Below, one piece after another: positions 40,381 through 49,545 of a stretch of DNA of 54,750 nucleotides. Source of the stretch: a virus. The notes beneath the pieces were generated by a model, which had not been told where the DNA came from, did no database searches, and saw only the letters and a list, made by a program, of their open reading frames with translations. The first letter of the stretch is position 1. Each line of letters begins with the position of its first letter. Made by a program: the position numbers and the translations under genes. The stretch covers positions 1-54,750 of the IMG/VR virus record IMGVR_UViG_3300011113_000434; one strand, 5' to 3'.

Positions 40381-42081
40381 ATGTCTGATGATGTTTACTT
40401 AGGTAATCCGAACCTCAAGAGGGCAAACACGCCTATTGAGTTTACGGAAGAAAATATTCTAGAATTTGTAAAATGCAAAAGTGATCCTGTTTACTTTGCA
40501 AAAAACTATATAAAGATTGTAACTCTTGATCATGGATTACAACCTTTTAAGATGTATCCATTTCAAGAGAAGTTGATCAAAAACTTCCACAATCACAGAT
40601 TTAATATCTGTAAGATGCCTCGCCAGACAGGTAAATCAACAACTTGTGTTTCGTATTTGTTACATTATGCCATCTTTAACGATAACGTTAATATAGCTAT
40701 ATTGGCGAACAAAGCATCTACTGCAAGAGATCTTCTCCAAAGATTACAACTTGCTTATGAGAACTTGCCAAAGTGGATGCAACAAGGTATTTTATCTTGG
40801 AATAAAGGTTCTCTAGAACTCGAAAATGGATCCAAAATTTCAGCAAACTCTACATCTTCATCTGCTGTCAGAGGCGGATCGTATAATATCATCTTTTTGG
40901 ACGAATTCGCTTTCATCCCGAATCACATTGCTGACGACTTCTTTGCCTCTGTTTATCCTACTATTTCTTCTGGTCAAAGCACAAAGGTCATCATAGTTTC
41001 CACGCCACGTGGAATGAATCATTTCTACCGCATGTGGCATGATGCGGAAAGAGATAAAAATGAATATGTCCCAACAGAAGTTCACTGGTCTGAAGTTCCA
41101 GGAAGAGATGATAAGTGGAAAGCACAAACCATTGCAAACACATCAGAACAACAGTTCCGTGTTGAGTTTGAGTGTGAGTTTCTGGGATCAGTCGATACAC
41201 TGATCAACCCAGCTAAACTTAGAACTCTCGTTTATGATGATCCAATAAAAAGGAATAAAGGATTGGATGTTTATTTGAATCCAATTGAGGAGCATAATTA
41301 TCTCATTACAGTTGACGTTGCTCGTGGAGTTGGTAGTGATTATTCTGCATTCATAGTTTTTGATATTACAAACTTTCCATATAGAGCAGTTGCAAAATAC
41401 AAAAACAATGAAATAAAACCAATGCTATTCCCAGCAATTATTCACCAAATTGCAAAAGCATATAATGATTCTTGGGTTTTGATTGAAGTTAATGACATTG
41501 GAGATCAGGTAGCAAATATTCTTCACTTTGATCTTGAATATGATAATGTTTTGATGTGTGCAATGAGAGGTCGTGCAGGTCAAATTGTTGGATCTGGATT
41601 TAGTGGTAAAAAATCCCAACTTGGTGTCCGCATGACATCTGCTGTTAAAAAATTAGGATGCTCTAATTTAAGAACTTTGATTGAGGATGATAAACTTGTA
41701 GTTAATGACTATGATATTATTAGCGAGCTAACTACATTTACTCAACGCCATAATACTTTTATGGCAGAAGAGGGATGTAACGATGACCTTGCAATGTGTC
41801 TTGTTATTTTCTCTTGGTTAGTTGCTCAGCAATACTTTAAAGAAATGACGGATAATGATGTCCGTAAGAGAATTTATGATGAGCAAAAAAATCAAATAGA
41901 ACAGGATATGTCACCTTTTGGATTTATCTCAGATGGATTTGAGGATACTGAAGAAATAACTGTTGATGTTGCTACTGGTGACAAATGGTTATTTGCAAAA
42001 GCAAAGAGTGAAATTGAAACAATGGAAATTTGGAACGTTGATGAATATGGGGATAGATCTTATATGTGGGATTACAGATAA
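40381..42081 (+). CDS. 17: large terminase subunit gp17
   Basis: gp17 is the ATP-driven DNA-packaging motor and headful nuclease. Seen in the sequence: Walker A PRQTGKST (80-87), Walker B NIIFLDEF with D174-E175, coupling motif STPRG (207-211), and the RNase H-like nuclease start ITVDVARGVGSDYSAF with D312 and D320. Later TFTQRHNTFMAEEGCNDDLA supplies the remaining acidic ligands. It has 566 residues against 610 in T4. Unlike T4, it is not adjacent to gp16. The stop overlaps the next ATG (TAATG). Confidence 0.96.
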   Translation: MSDDVYLGNPNLKRANTPIEFTEENILEFVKCKSDPVYFAKNYIKIVTLDHGLQPFKMYPFQEKLIKNFHNHRFNICKMPRQTGKSTTCVSYLLHYAIFNDNVNIAILANKASTARDLLQRLQLAYENLPKWMQQGILSWNKGSLELENGSKISANSTSSSAVRGGSYNIIFLDEFAFIPNHIADDFFASVYPTISSGQSTKVIIVSTPRGMNHFYRMWHDAERDKNEYVPTEVHWSEVPGRDDKWKAQTIANTSEQQFRVEFECEFLGSVDTLINPAKLRTLVYDDPIKRNKGLDVYLNPIEEHNYLITVDVARGVGSDYSAFIVFDITNFPYRAVAKYKNNEIKPMLFPAIIHQIAKAYNDSWVLIEVNDIGDQVANILHFDLEYDNVLMCAMRGRAGQIVGSGFSGKKSQLGVRMTSAVKKLGCSNLRTLIEDDKLVVNDYDIISELTTFTQRHNTFMAEEGCNDDLAMCLVIFSWLVAQQYFKEMTDNDVRKRIYDEQKNQIEQDMSPFGFISDGFEDTEEITVDVATGDKWLFAKAKSEIETMEIWNVDEYGDRSYMWDYR

Positions 42082-42317
42082 TGGAATTTGATTTTGATGA
42101 TCAAATGGAGTTGGAGCATATATTATTTTTTGATAGAAAATGTCGTGTTTGTGGAAAGGTAAAAAATTTAATGAATGATTTTTATCTAACTCGTAAAAAT
42201 AAAGGAGCATTCCCATCTGCGTATTCTTACGAGTGTAAAAATTGCACAATAGATAGAATTCAAAAAGATAGGAAGAAGAAAATTTTGAATACTGAGTGGC
42301 AATATCCCGATTGGTAA
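42081..42317 (+). CDS. small zinc-ribbon protein, 78 aa
   Basis: It starts at ATG 42081 in a TAATG overlap with the gp17 stop. Two CxxC knuckles (CRVCGKVKNL and CKNCTIDRIQ) about 30 residues apart form a likely single zinc ribbon. It is flanked by an acidic N-terminus (MEFDFDDQMELEHILFFD) and a basic C-terminal helix (QKDRKKKILNTEW). It may bind DNA or gp17; no nuclease residues are apparent. Translational coupling to the terminase suggests a packaging or late-regulation link, which is inference. Confidence 0.65.
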   Translation: MEFDFDDQMELEHILFFDRKCRVCGKVKNLMNDFYLTRKNKGAFPSAYSYECKNCTIDRIQKDRKKKILNTEWQYPDW

Positions 42318-42356
42318 ACGTTCACGCATCGTTTCCCCGTTGAAAGTAACCTTTTT

Positions 42357-42364
42357 CATAAATA
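42357..42364 (+). promoter_or_regulatory. T4-type late promoter CATAAATA (gp18)
   Basis: One mismatch from TATAAATA in the 80-base gap before gp18. It is followed by a GGAGAAGTAAAG ribosome-binding region directly before the gp18 ATG. Confidence 0.6.
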
Positions 42365-42397
42365 ATTTCAGATTAATTTGGATTCGGAGAAGTAAAG

Positions 42398-44581
42398 ATG
42401 CCACTCAATTTAGCATCTCCTGGAATCGTTGTTAGAGAAGTTGACTTAACCGCAGGTAGAGTAGATGCCGTATCTGACAAGATTGCGGGTATTGTAGCTC
42501 CATTTGCACAAGGACCTGTAGAACTACCAACACTGGTTTCAAACGAGCAAGGTTTACTAGACGTTTTTGGAACTCCATATGCTACGGATAAGCACTATGA
42601 GAGTTGGATGGTTGCATCATCTTATCTTGCATATGGCGGTCAGTTAAGAGTTGTAAGATCAGATGATGATGATTTAAGAAATGCTTTTGTTGGCGCTGGA
42701 AGTAGCGTTAAAATTAAGAGCCAAGAGCATTATGTTCAACTTGGATATGATGAGAATACCAATAGCAATTTCCTATTTGCTGCAAAAAACCCTGGTGGTT
42801 GGGCAAATGATCTTGTAGTAGCAATTATTGATGCAGAAGTAGATCAACTTCTAACTGGAGTTACCACAACAGGATATGCAGTTGGATTGGGTGTTACTCA
42901 AACTGCTGCTGGATTAGCAAATATTGGTATTGGAACTACAAGCCAACTTGATGGTTATCTAAAAGGAGTTATTACTCAAGTTAATGCTGGTAGCATTGGC
43001 GTTAAACTTCTTGCAAGAGTATCTGCTGCAGGAACAGAAACTGCAGTTGATTACCAAGAATCTGGAACATATCGCTTTAGAAGCGGTCTTGCAATTGGTG
43101 TTGGTAATACATTATCAGGTGCATCTACTGCAACACCAACTGGAACTCTCGATTGGTTCAATCAACAATCGATCACACTATCAAATAGCACCACAATTGC
43201 TTGGAATACAATTGCAGATGCACCTGGAACTTCCGCATTTGCTGCAGCAAGAGGTGGTAGATTTGATGAAGTTCACGTTGTTGTTATTGATGACAAAGGA
43301 AAAATCAGTGGAAACGCTGGAACTATCCTAGAAAAACACCTTAGCCTATCTAAAGCAAAGGATGCTGAATTCTCAACAGGAAGTCCTTCTTACTGGAGAA
43401 AGTATCTAGAGGTTAACTCAAATTATCTATTCGCTGGATCACAACCACACGCTGCTGTTGGTGGTGTTACAACTTGCTCTTTCAGTGCAGCAAGTGTTGG
43501 TGCTACAACTTTAAGCCTTGCATCAGATACTGGTTGGGATCAAAATGCTTCTGGTGTTTCTTTCGGATGTCATGGTGCTAGCACACTGAAACTACTTGGT
43601 GGTCTAAACTATAATGGCCAAACTGGAATCACAACTGCTGGATCTTTAACTGCTCCAATCGGAAACCTTTCAAATGGATATGCTCTATTTGAAAATACTG
43701 ATAACTATAAGGTAGATTTCTTACTGATGGGTTCTGCAGCATATTCGAAAGAAAATGCCCAAGCATTAGCAAACAAACTGATTTCCGTTGCTGAAGTAAG
43801 AAAAGATTGTCTAGCGTTTATTTCACCATATAGAGGTGCTGCTTTAACTGATACTTCATCACAAACAGCAGTTACTGTTAACTCCGATGCTGATATCACC
43901 GATAATGTGATTTCATTCTATTCACCAATTACATCATCATCTTATGCGGTGTTTGACACTGGTTATAAGTACATGTATGATAGATTTAATAATGTATTCA
44001 GATATGTTCCTCTAAATGGGGATCTTGCTGGAACGTGTGCAAGAAATGATATTAATAACTTTGCATGGTTCTCACCTGCAGGAACTACAAGAGGATCAAT
44101 CCTCAATGCAGTTAAACTTGCATATAACCCATCGAAGACTCAGAGAGATCGCCTCTATAGCAATAGAATCAATCCAGTAATTTTCTCGCCTGGATCTGGT
44201 ATTGTTCTCTTTGGTGATAAAACTGCACTTGCAAAAGCATCTGCATTTGATCGCATCAACGTTCGCAGACTGTTTATCTATCTTGAAAATGCAATTTCTG
44301 CGGCAGCAAAAGATCAACTCTTCGAGTTTAACGATGAAATCACAAGAACCAACTTCGTAAATATCGTTGAACCATTCTTACGCGATATTCAGGCGAAGAG
44401 AGGAATCTTTGATTATGTTGTAGTTTGTGATTCTACAAACAATACTGCTGCAGTGATCGACAACAATGAATTTGTTGCTGATATCTACATCAAACCAGCA
44501 AGATCAATCAACTTCATTGGTCTAACCTTTGTTGCCACCAGAACTGGTGTTGCTTTTGAAGAAGTAATTGGAAACGTTTAA
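42398..44581 (+). CDS. 18: tail sheath protein gp18
   Basis: gp18 is the contractile sheath protomer. The N-terminus LASPGIVVREVDLTAGRVDA and the early GIVAPFAQGPVELPTLVSNE are the classical sheath start. The C-terminal fold is also conserved, with NRINPVIFSPGSGIVLFGDK, DRINVRRLFIYLENAI, ADIYIKPARSINFIGLTFVA and TRTGVAFEEV, which form the interlocking strands of neighbouring subunits. It has 727 residues (T4 659). The added length is in the Gly/Thr-rich central domain exposed on the sheath surface. It is headed by a late promoter and a strong ribosome-binding site, with gp19 21 bases downstream. Confidence 0.96.
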   Translation: MPLNLASPGIVVREVDLTAGRVDAVSDKIAGIVAPFAQGPVELPTLVSNEQGLLDVFGTPYATDKHYESWMVASSYLAYGGQLRVVRSDDDDLRNAFVGAGSSVKIKSQEHYVQLGYDENTNSNFLFAAKNPGGWANDLVVAIIDAEVDQLLTGVTTTGYAVGLGVTQTAAGLANIGIGTTSQLDGYLKGVITQVNAGSIGVKLLARVSAAGTETAVDYQESGTYRFRSGLAIGVGNTLSGASTATPTGTLDWFNQQSITLSNSTTIAWNTIADAPGTSAFAAARGGRFDEVHVVVIDDKGKISGNAGTILEKHLSLSKAKDAEFSTGSPSYWRKYLEVNSNYLFAGSQPHAAVGGVTTCSFSAASVGATTLSLASDTGWDQNASGVSFGCHGASTLKLLGGLNYNGQTGITTAGSLTAPIGNLSNGYALFENTDNYKVDFLLMGSAAYSKENAQALANKLISVAEVRKDCLAFISPYRGAALTDTSSQTAVTVNSDADITDNVISFYSPITSSSYAVFDTGYKYMYDRFNNVFRYVPLNGDLAGTCARNDINNFAWFSPAGTTRGSILNAVKLAYNPSKTQRDRLYSNRINPVIFSPGSGIVLFGDKTALAKASAFDRINVRRLFIYLENAISAAAKDQLFEFNDEITRTNFVNIVEPFLRDIQAKRGIFDYVVVCDSTNNTAAVIDNNEFVADIYIKPARSINFIGLTFVATRTGVAFEEVIGNV

Positions 44582-44602
44582 TTAATTTAGAGGTAAAAAA
44601 CC

Positions 44603-45193
44603 ATGGCAACCAGGACTCAATTAAATCCACCTCCATTAAGAAAAATTACCGACTTCAAAAGTAAGCTCACAGGTGGTGGAGCTAGAAGTAATCTGTTTGA
44701 AGTTGTGCTTTCATTCCCAGATGTTGCACCAGCTGATGCAAACGTTCTAGATAAATCTAGATTTCTTGTAAAAGCAGCCGCTCTACCAGCATCAACCGTT
44801 GCAGCACTTCCTGTTATGTTTAGAGGTCGTACTCTAAATGTTGCAGGTGATAGATCATTCGAAAGTTGGTCAGTTACGGTTATTAACGATACTGATTTTG
44901 CAATCCGTTCTGCATTTGAGAACTGGATGAACAAAATCAACAGAGTTTCTGATAACACTGGTGTTACTGATCCAGCTGCGTATCAAGCAGATGCTTATAT
45001 CTATCAATTAGATCGTAGCGGTGACACTTTAAGAGCATATCATTTCTATGATATTTTCCCAACCAACATCTCATCCATTGATCTTTCATATGATTCTGAG
45101 AATTTGGAAGAGTTCAGAGTAGAATTCCAAATCCTCTGGTGGGAAGCTGTTAAAGGTAACGCTGCTTCTGCAGGTGGTATCGATATCAACTAA
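44603..45193 (+). CDS. 19: tail tube protein gp19
   Basis: gp19 polymerises into the inner tube through which DNA passes. The 196-residue product shows the tube fold motifs: ARSNLFEVVLSFPDV, the KAAALPASTVAALPVMFRGR loop, FESWSVTVINDTDFAIRSAF, then NWMNKINR. Near the C-terminus are YHFYDIFPTNISSIDLSYDS and VEFQILWWEAV. It is preceded by AGAGGTAAAA (44589-44598), the same ribosome-binding sequence found before gp23, consistent with high expression. Its stop lies within the late promoter of gp20. Confidence 0.96.
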   Translation: MATRTQLNPPPLRKITDFKSKLTGGGARSNLFEVVLSFPDVAPADANVLDKSRFLVKAAALPASTVAALPVMFRGRTLNVAGDRSFESWSVTVINDTDFAIRSAFENWMNKINRVSDNTGVTDPAAYQADAYIYQLDRSGDTLRAYHFYDIFPTNISSIDLSYDSENLEEFRVEFQILWWEAVKGNAASAGGIDIN

Positions 45194-45196
45194 ATA
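45189..45196 (+). promoter_or_regulatory. T4-type late promoter ACTAAATA (gp20)
   Basis: Two mismatches from TATAAATA but retains the TAAATA core. It overlaps the gp19 stop (TAA 45191-45193) and lies 28 bases before the gp20 ATG. Confidence 0.4.
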
Positions 45197-45224
45197 GAGA
45201 ATAATAAGTCAATCAATCTATAAT

Positions 45225-46937
45225 ATGGCAAAACTTTTTGGTTTCTCAATTAATGATCAAAGTGACGATACATCGAAATCATTAGTTGCCCCCGTCCCGC
45301 CTAATAATCAGGACGGGGTTGATTATTATATTCAAAGTGGTTTTTATGGTTCTTATGTTGATATTGAAGGTGTCTATAGAACCGAATTTGATTTAATTAG
45401 AAGATATAGAGAAATGGCATTGCACCCTGAGTGTGACAATGCCATTGAAGATGTTGTTAATGAAGCAATAGTTAGTGATCTCTACGATTCTCCTGTAGAG
45501 ATTGAACTATCAAACTTAAATGCTAGTGATAAGTTAAAAGAAAAAATTAGAGACGAATTCAAGTATATTAAAGAAATGCTTGACTTCGATAAAAAGTGTC
45601 ACGAAATTTTTAGAAATTGGTACGTTGATGGAAGACTTTTTTATCTTAAAGTAATCGATCTCAAGAATCCTCAACTTGGAATTCAGGATTTGAGATATAT
45701 TGATCCGATGAAGATGAAATATGTTCGTCAAGAAAAGGCATCAGATCAAAATAAAATTAATGCAATATATCAAAAATCGAATCCAGATAAAGTAGTTACT
45801 CCAGAAATTGAAGAATACTTCATCTATACACCAACACCAAATTATCCATCTGGTGCTTTAGCAGGATCTGCAAAAGGATCAGTAAAAATCGCAAAAGATG
45901 CGGTTACTTATTGCACTTCTGGATTAGTTGATAGAAATAAAAATACTGTTCTTTCATATCTCCACAAAGCGATCAAATCTCTCAATCAACTCAGAATGAT
46001 TGAAGATTCTCTGGTTATCTATCGTTTATCTCGTGCTCCAGAAAGAAGAATTTTCTATATTGATGTCGGCAATCTTCCTAAGGTAAAAGCAGAACAATAT
46101 CTTAAAGATGTTATGATGCGTTATCGTAATAAACTTGTTTATGATGCTAATACTGGTGAAGTTCGTGATGATCGTAAATTCATGTCCATGTTGGAAGATT
46201 TTTGGCTCCCAAGAAGAGAAGGTGGTCGTGGAACAGAAATTACTACACTCCCTGGTGGACAGAATCTTGGGGAACTTGCTGATATTGAGTATTTCCAAAA
46301 GAAACTTTATAGATCACTTGGAGTTCCAGAATCAAGAATTGCAGCCGATGGTGGATTTAATCTAGGACGTTCATCAGAAATTCTCCGCGATGAACTTAAG
46401 TTTGCTAAGTTTGTTGGTCGTTTAAGAAAGCGTTTTGCAAATCTTTTTAATGATCTTCTGAAGACACAATTGATCTTAAAAAATATTGTTAGCCCAGAAG
46501 ATTGGAAGTTGATGAGTGATCATATCCAATATGATTTCTTATATGACAATCAGTTTGCAGAATTAAAAGAATCCGAACTTATAAATGGACGATTAAGTAC
46601 GCTAGCAACAATAGAACCATATATTGGAAAATATTTTTCAACAGAATACGTGCGTAAGAAAATTCTTCGCCAAACTGATGCGGAGATTATTGAGATTGAT
46701 AATCAAATCAATGATGAGATTGAAAAAGGAATTATTCCAGATCCAAGTTCTGTTGATCCAATTACTGGACAACCATTACCGCCACAAGGAGAACAACCAA
46801 TGGATATGGGAGCTGGTGATTTAGGTCAAAATCCATCTTCTGATATTGGACAAGTTCCATCCGAACCAAATCTTGAATCTCAAGGTGCAGCAACAGATGC
46901 ACAAATGCAAAAAGATACTAAAAAGGCTGAGATATAA
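45225..46937 (+). CDS. 20: portal vertex protein gp20
   Basis: gp20 forms the dodecameric portal that nucleates head assembly and docks the packaging motor. Diagnostic stretches are YREMALHPECDNAIEDVVNE, DSLVIYRLSRAPERRIFYID, KAEQYLKDVMMRYRNKLVYD, MLEDFWLPRREGGRGTEITT and YFQKKLYRSLGVPESRIAAD. It has 570 residues (T4 524). The extra length is a Pro/Gln/Gly-rich, probably disordered C-terminal tail (about 510-570). It has a late-type promoter upstream, and its own stop lies inside the next late promoter. Confidence 0.96.
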   Translation: MAKLFGFSINDQSDDTSKSLVAPVPPNNQDGVDYYIQSGFYGSYVDIEGVYRTEFDLIRRYREMALHPECDNAIEDVVNEAIVSDLYDSPVEIELSNLNASDKLKEKIRDEFKYIKEMLDFDKKCHEIFRNWYVDGRLFYLKVIDLKNPQLGIQDLRYIDPMKMKYVRQEKASDQNKINAIYQKSNPDKVVTPEIEEYFIYTPTPNYPSGALAGSAKGSVKIAKDAVTYCTSGLVDRNKNTVLSYLHKAIKSLNQLRMIEDSLVIYRLSRAPERRIFYIDVGNLPKVKAEQYLKDVMMRYRNKLVYDANTGEVRDDRKFMSMLEDFWLPRREGGRGTEITTLPGGQNLGELADIEYFQKKLYRSLGVPESRIAADGGFNLGRSSEILRDELKFAKFVGRLRKRFANLFNDLLKTQLILKNIVSPEDWKLMSDHIQYDFLYDNQFAELKESELINGRLSTLATIEPYIGKYFSTEYVRKKILRQTDAEIIEIDNQINDEIEKGIIPDPSSVDPITGQPLPPQGEQPMDMGAGDLGQNPSSDIGQVPSEPNLESQGAATDAQMQKDTKKAEI

Positions 46938-46940
46938 ATA
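46933..46940 (+). promoter_or_regulatory. T4-type late promoter TATAAATA (gp67-like/gp21)
   Basis: Exact T4 late octamer overlapping the gp20 stop codon (TAA 46935-46937), 25 bases before the ATG of the gp67-like gene. Confidence 0.7.
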
Positions 46941-46965
46941 ACTTATAGACAATAATATCAATTTT

Positions 46966-47148
46966 ATGGAAGAACTTATCGATTTGATTGCAACAGGATC
47001 TTCTGCATCCAATGTTAGTGACAAGATTAAGGAACTTTTGTACGCTAAAGCTGCTGAAAAAGTTAATCTAACTAGACCTGATGTTGCCGCTTCTTTATTT
47101 GGACAACCTGAAGTGAGTACTGATGAATACACCGAGGATGAAGAATAA
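46966..47148 (+). CDS. prohead core protein, gp67-like (60 aa)
   Basis: A short protein between gp20 and gp21, exactly where T4 has genes 67 and 68. It has a helical N-terminus (MEELIDLIATGSSASNVSDK) and a strongly acidic C-terminus (STDEYTEDEE), the same layout as T4 gp67 (about 80 residues). It probably takes part in the scaffolding core and is degraded by gp21. Its TAA overlaps the next ATG. The gp67 assignment rests on position and composition rather than close sequence identity. Confidence 0.65.
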   Translation: MEELIDLIATGSSASNVSDKIKELLYAKAAEKVNLTRPDVAASLFGQPEVSTDEYTEDEE

Positions 47149-47675
47149 TGGCGATAAAACTTGTACAAAATGTAAGCAGGGTTTCACCAACAGTTTCTGC
47201 AGCTGCAACCAGTAATCCCATTGCCCTAAAAAGCGGATATATTAGAGTATCCACAGGAGCAACTGGAGTATATGTAGAGACTGGTGGGAATCCTATTGTG
47301 TCAGTAAATTCTTTCCACGTTCCACCATATAGTGCTGAAGTTTTGAAAGAAAGAATTGCAAAACAACAAATTGCTGGGATAACTACTGGAACTTCAACAG
47401 TAGTTAGATTTTCAGAAAATGCAGGAAATCCATTTATAGTTGGTGATTATGTAACTATTGAAAATGCTCAACCAGCAGGTATTAATACTGTTCATCAACT
47501 AGTAAGTGCAACAACAGATTCTACTGTAACAATTTCAACTAATACATCATCAATTGTTGGTGTTATTACATATTTGGGTGCAACATTATCGAGAAGTGTA
47601 AAGGTTGGATCTCTTGCTGAGGCATCTGGAACAAATCTCAGCATTACAGAAATAGTTCAATTAGTCTCAGAATAA
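47148..47675 (+). CDS. beta-rich virion protein in the gp68 position (175 aa)
   Basis: The sequence alternates short strands and Gly/Thr turns (IALKSGYIRVSTGATGVYVE, NSFHVPPYSAEVL, PFIVGDYVTIENAQ) with a single helix (KERIAKQQIAG). That is unlike the helical T4 gp68, although it occupies its place. A capsid-associated or decoration protein seems more likely than a core protein. It is coupled to the gp67-like gene by TAATG and lies five bases before gp21. Confidence 0.6.
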   Translation: MAIKLVQNVSRVSPTVSAAATSNPIALKSGYIRVSTGATGVYVETGGNPIVSVNSFHVPPYSAEVLKERIAKQQIAGITTGTSTVVRFSENAGNPFIVGDYVTIENAQPAGINTVHQLVSATTDSTVTISTNTSSIVGVITYLGATLSRSVKVGSLAEASGTNLSITEIVQLVSE

Positions 47676-47680
47676 AAAAA

Positions 47681-48331
47681 ATGAAACTCATCACAGAAGA
47701 AATCCAAAAGGTAGAATTTATCGTTGAAGGCAAAGGTGCCGCTAAGAAAATGTATATTGAAGGTGTATTCCTTCAAGGCAACATTTGTAATCGTAATGGT
47801 AGAATGTATCCTATGGAAACTCTTGCCCGTGAGGTAAAGAGATATGATGAAAGCTTTATTCAAAAAGGACGTGCTCTTGGTGAACTTGGACATCCTGATG
47901 GTCCAACCGTAAACCTTGATCGTGTTTCACATAAAATTGTTTCACTTACTCAAGAAGGAAACAATTTCAGGGGTAAAGCACAATTGCTGGAAACGCCAAT
48001 GGGTAAGATTGCTAAATCACTCATCGATGAAGGTGTTTGTCTTGGCGTTTCTTCTCGTGGTGTTGGTTCACTCAAGATGACCAATGAAGGTCATAAAATT
48101 GTTGGTGAAGATTTCATGTTAGCAACTGCTGCTGATATCGTTGCCGATCCTTCTGCACCTGACGCTTTTGTTCAGGGAATTATGGAGGGTAAAGAATGGG
48201 TTTGGGATGGTGGAATTCTTCGTGAAAAACTCGCTGAGCAAACACAAAGAAGAATCAATACTCTTGTTGATCAAAAAAGACTTGAAGAGCACAAGTTGAA
48301 TTTATTCAACGAGTTTCTTTCAAATCTATAA
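47681..48331 (+). CDS. 21: prohead core protease gp21
   Basis: gp21 is the maturation protease that cuts scaffold, capsid and internal proteins after (I/L)-x-E. The 216 residues (T4 212) contain the herpesvirus-assemblin-like catalytic His in GELGHPDG (H71), the Ser in LGVSSRG (S124/S125) and the conserved TAADIVADPSAPDAFV segment with its Asp. The opening FIVEGKGAAKKMYIEGVFLQ and NRNGRMYP are diagnostic. It probably also processes the candidate cargo proteins elsewhere in this window. A late promoter for gp22 lies just after its stop. Confidence 0.95.
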   Translation: MKLITEEIQKVEFIVEGKGAAKKMYIEGVFLQGNICNRNGRMYPMETLAREVKRYDESFIQKGRALGELGHPDGPTVNLDRVSHKIVSLTQEGNNFRGKAQLLETPMGKIAKSLIDEGVCLGVSSRGVGSLKMTNEGHKIVGEDFMLATAADIVADPSAPDAFVQGIMEGKEWVWDGGILREKLAEQTQRRINTLVDQKRLEEHKLNLFNEFLSNL

Positions 48332-48333
48332 TT

Positions 48334-48341
48334 TATAAATA
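48334..48341 (+). promoter_or_regulatory. T4-type late promoter TATAAATA (gp22)
   Basis: Exact T4 late octamer two bases after the gp21 stop and 31 bases before the gp22 ATG. Confidence 0.7.
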
Positions 48342-48372
48342 AATATAGATTATATACAAAGATCTAAAACAA

Positions 48373-49488
48373 ATGTCCGTTGGTAGAAATTTACAAGAAA
48401 TGGAAAACGTAGTAACCAAAGGGGCTGCACCTGCCGAACCAATGCAAACTGGTACTGGGGCTATTACTCCAGGTCAAACTGGCGCTTGGGAAGATCTCGG
48501 CGGTCCTACTCCACAAGATTATACAAATGAGCCCAATGGCTCAGCAAAACTAAAGGATCCTTCAGCAACTCTTGCTCAAGTTAGAGATGTTGTAAATGCT
48601 AAAGCTGTTAAAGCCGAAGCAGTTAAAGAAGAAACTGAGGAAGAAGAAGATCTCGTCGACGAAGAAGTAGTTGATGGAGACGAAGAGGTATCTGCTGAAG
48701 AAGTTGAAGAAGAAGTAGTTGCTGAAGATGCCAACGAGAACACAGAAGAAGAGTTTGACATCGAAGAAGATGTTAATGCTCTTCTTGAAGGTGAAGAGCT
48801 TTCTGAAGAATTCCAAGAGAAAGCACGCACCATCTTTGAAGCAGCAATCAAATCAAGAGTTGCTGAAATCAAAGAATCACTTCAAGAGTCATATGCAGCA
48901 GCTCTTGTTGAGGAACTTGAGACGATCAAGTCCGAACTTACAGATAGAGTTGATGCATACCTAGAGTATGTTGCTGACGAGTGGATTTCTGAAAATGCAC
49001 TCGCAGTTGAGCACGGTCTTAAGACCGAAATGACCGAATCATTCCTTCAAGGAATGAAGAGTCTTTTTGAAGATCATTATGTTTCAATCCCTGAAGATAG
49101 ATATGATGTAATCGAGAGCATGGTAGATAAACTTGATGAAATGGAATCAAAACTCAACGAGCAAATCGAAAGAAACGTTGCTCTTAATAAGAGATTAGCA
49201 GAGTCGGTTGCCGATGTAATCTTTGCAGATGTCACTGAGGGTCTTGCACTTTCTCAGAAGGACAAACTCGCTTCTCTAGCAGAAAATGTTGAGTTTGAAA
49301 GTGAAGCAGACTATCGTGAGAAACTAGAAACACTGAGAAATTCTTATTTCCCAGCAAATACTAGTGCTCCTAAAAACGTAACTGAGAATCTTTCAGAAGA
49401 AGTAGCACAAGGAGAGATGATTGAAGAATCATACTCACCATCCATGAGTGCATATCTTTCGATGTTAGGTAAAGTTGCTAAAAAGTGA
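48373..49488 (+). CDS. 22: prohead scaffold protein gp22
   Basis: gp22 is the major scaffold of the prohead core, later cut to peptides by gp21. The 371-residue protein is very acidic, with a Glu/Asp-rich stretch at about 80-135. Next come LLEGEELSEEFQEKARTIFE (about 138-157), which closely resembles T4 gp22, and long amphipathic helices to the C-terminus (MSAYLSMLGKVAKK). T4 gp22 is shorter (269); the extra length is the acidic N-terminal region. It lies between protease and capsid genes as in T4. Confidence 0.93.
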   Translation: MSVGRNLQEMENVVTKGAAPAEPMQTGTGAITPGQTGAWEDLGGPTPQDYTNEPNGSAKLKDPSATLAQVRDVVNAKAVKAEAVKEETEEEEDLVDEEVVDGDEEVSAEEVEEEVVAEDANENTEEEFDIEEDVNALLEGEELSEEFQEKARTIFEAAIKSRVAEIKESLQESYAAALVEELETIKSELTDRVDAYLEYVADEWISENALAVEHGLKTEMTESFLQGMKSLFEDHYVSIPEDRYDVIESMVDKLDEMESKLNEQIERNVALNKRLAESVADVIFADVTEGLALSQKDKLASLAENVEFESEADYREKLETLRNSYFPANTSAPKNVTENLSEEVAQGEMIEESYSPSMSAYLSMLGKVAKK

Positions 49489-49497
49489 TTTTTAGAT

Positions 49498-49505
49498 TAT
49501 AAAAA
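49498..49505 (+). promoter_or_regulatory. weak late-promoter-like TATAAAAA (gp23)
   Basis: One mismatch in the 57-base gap before gp23, 10 bases after the gp22 stop. The T at position 7 of the octamer is lost, so activity is uncertain. The strong AGAGGTAAAA ribosome-binding site follows at 49533-49542. Confidence 0.3.
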
Positions 49506-49545
49506 CTCAAACAAATAACACTTTTTTTCCAAAGAGGTAAAACAA

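Noticed and set aside
48562-48872. Two - strand frames opposite gp22, one Phe-rich and membrane-like, one Ser-rich
   Set aside because: Both are complements of Glu/Asp codons (GAA, GAT) in the acidic region of gp22.
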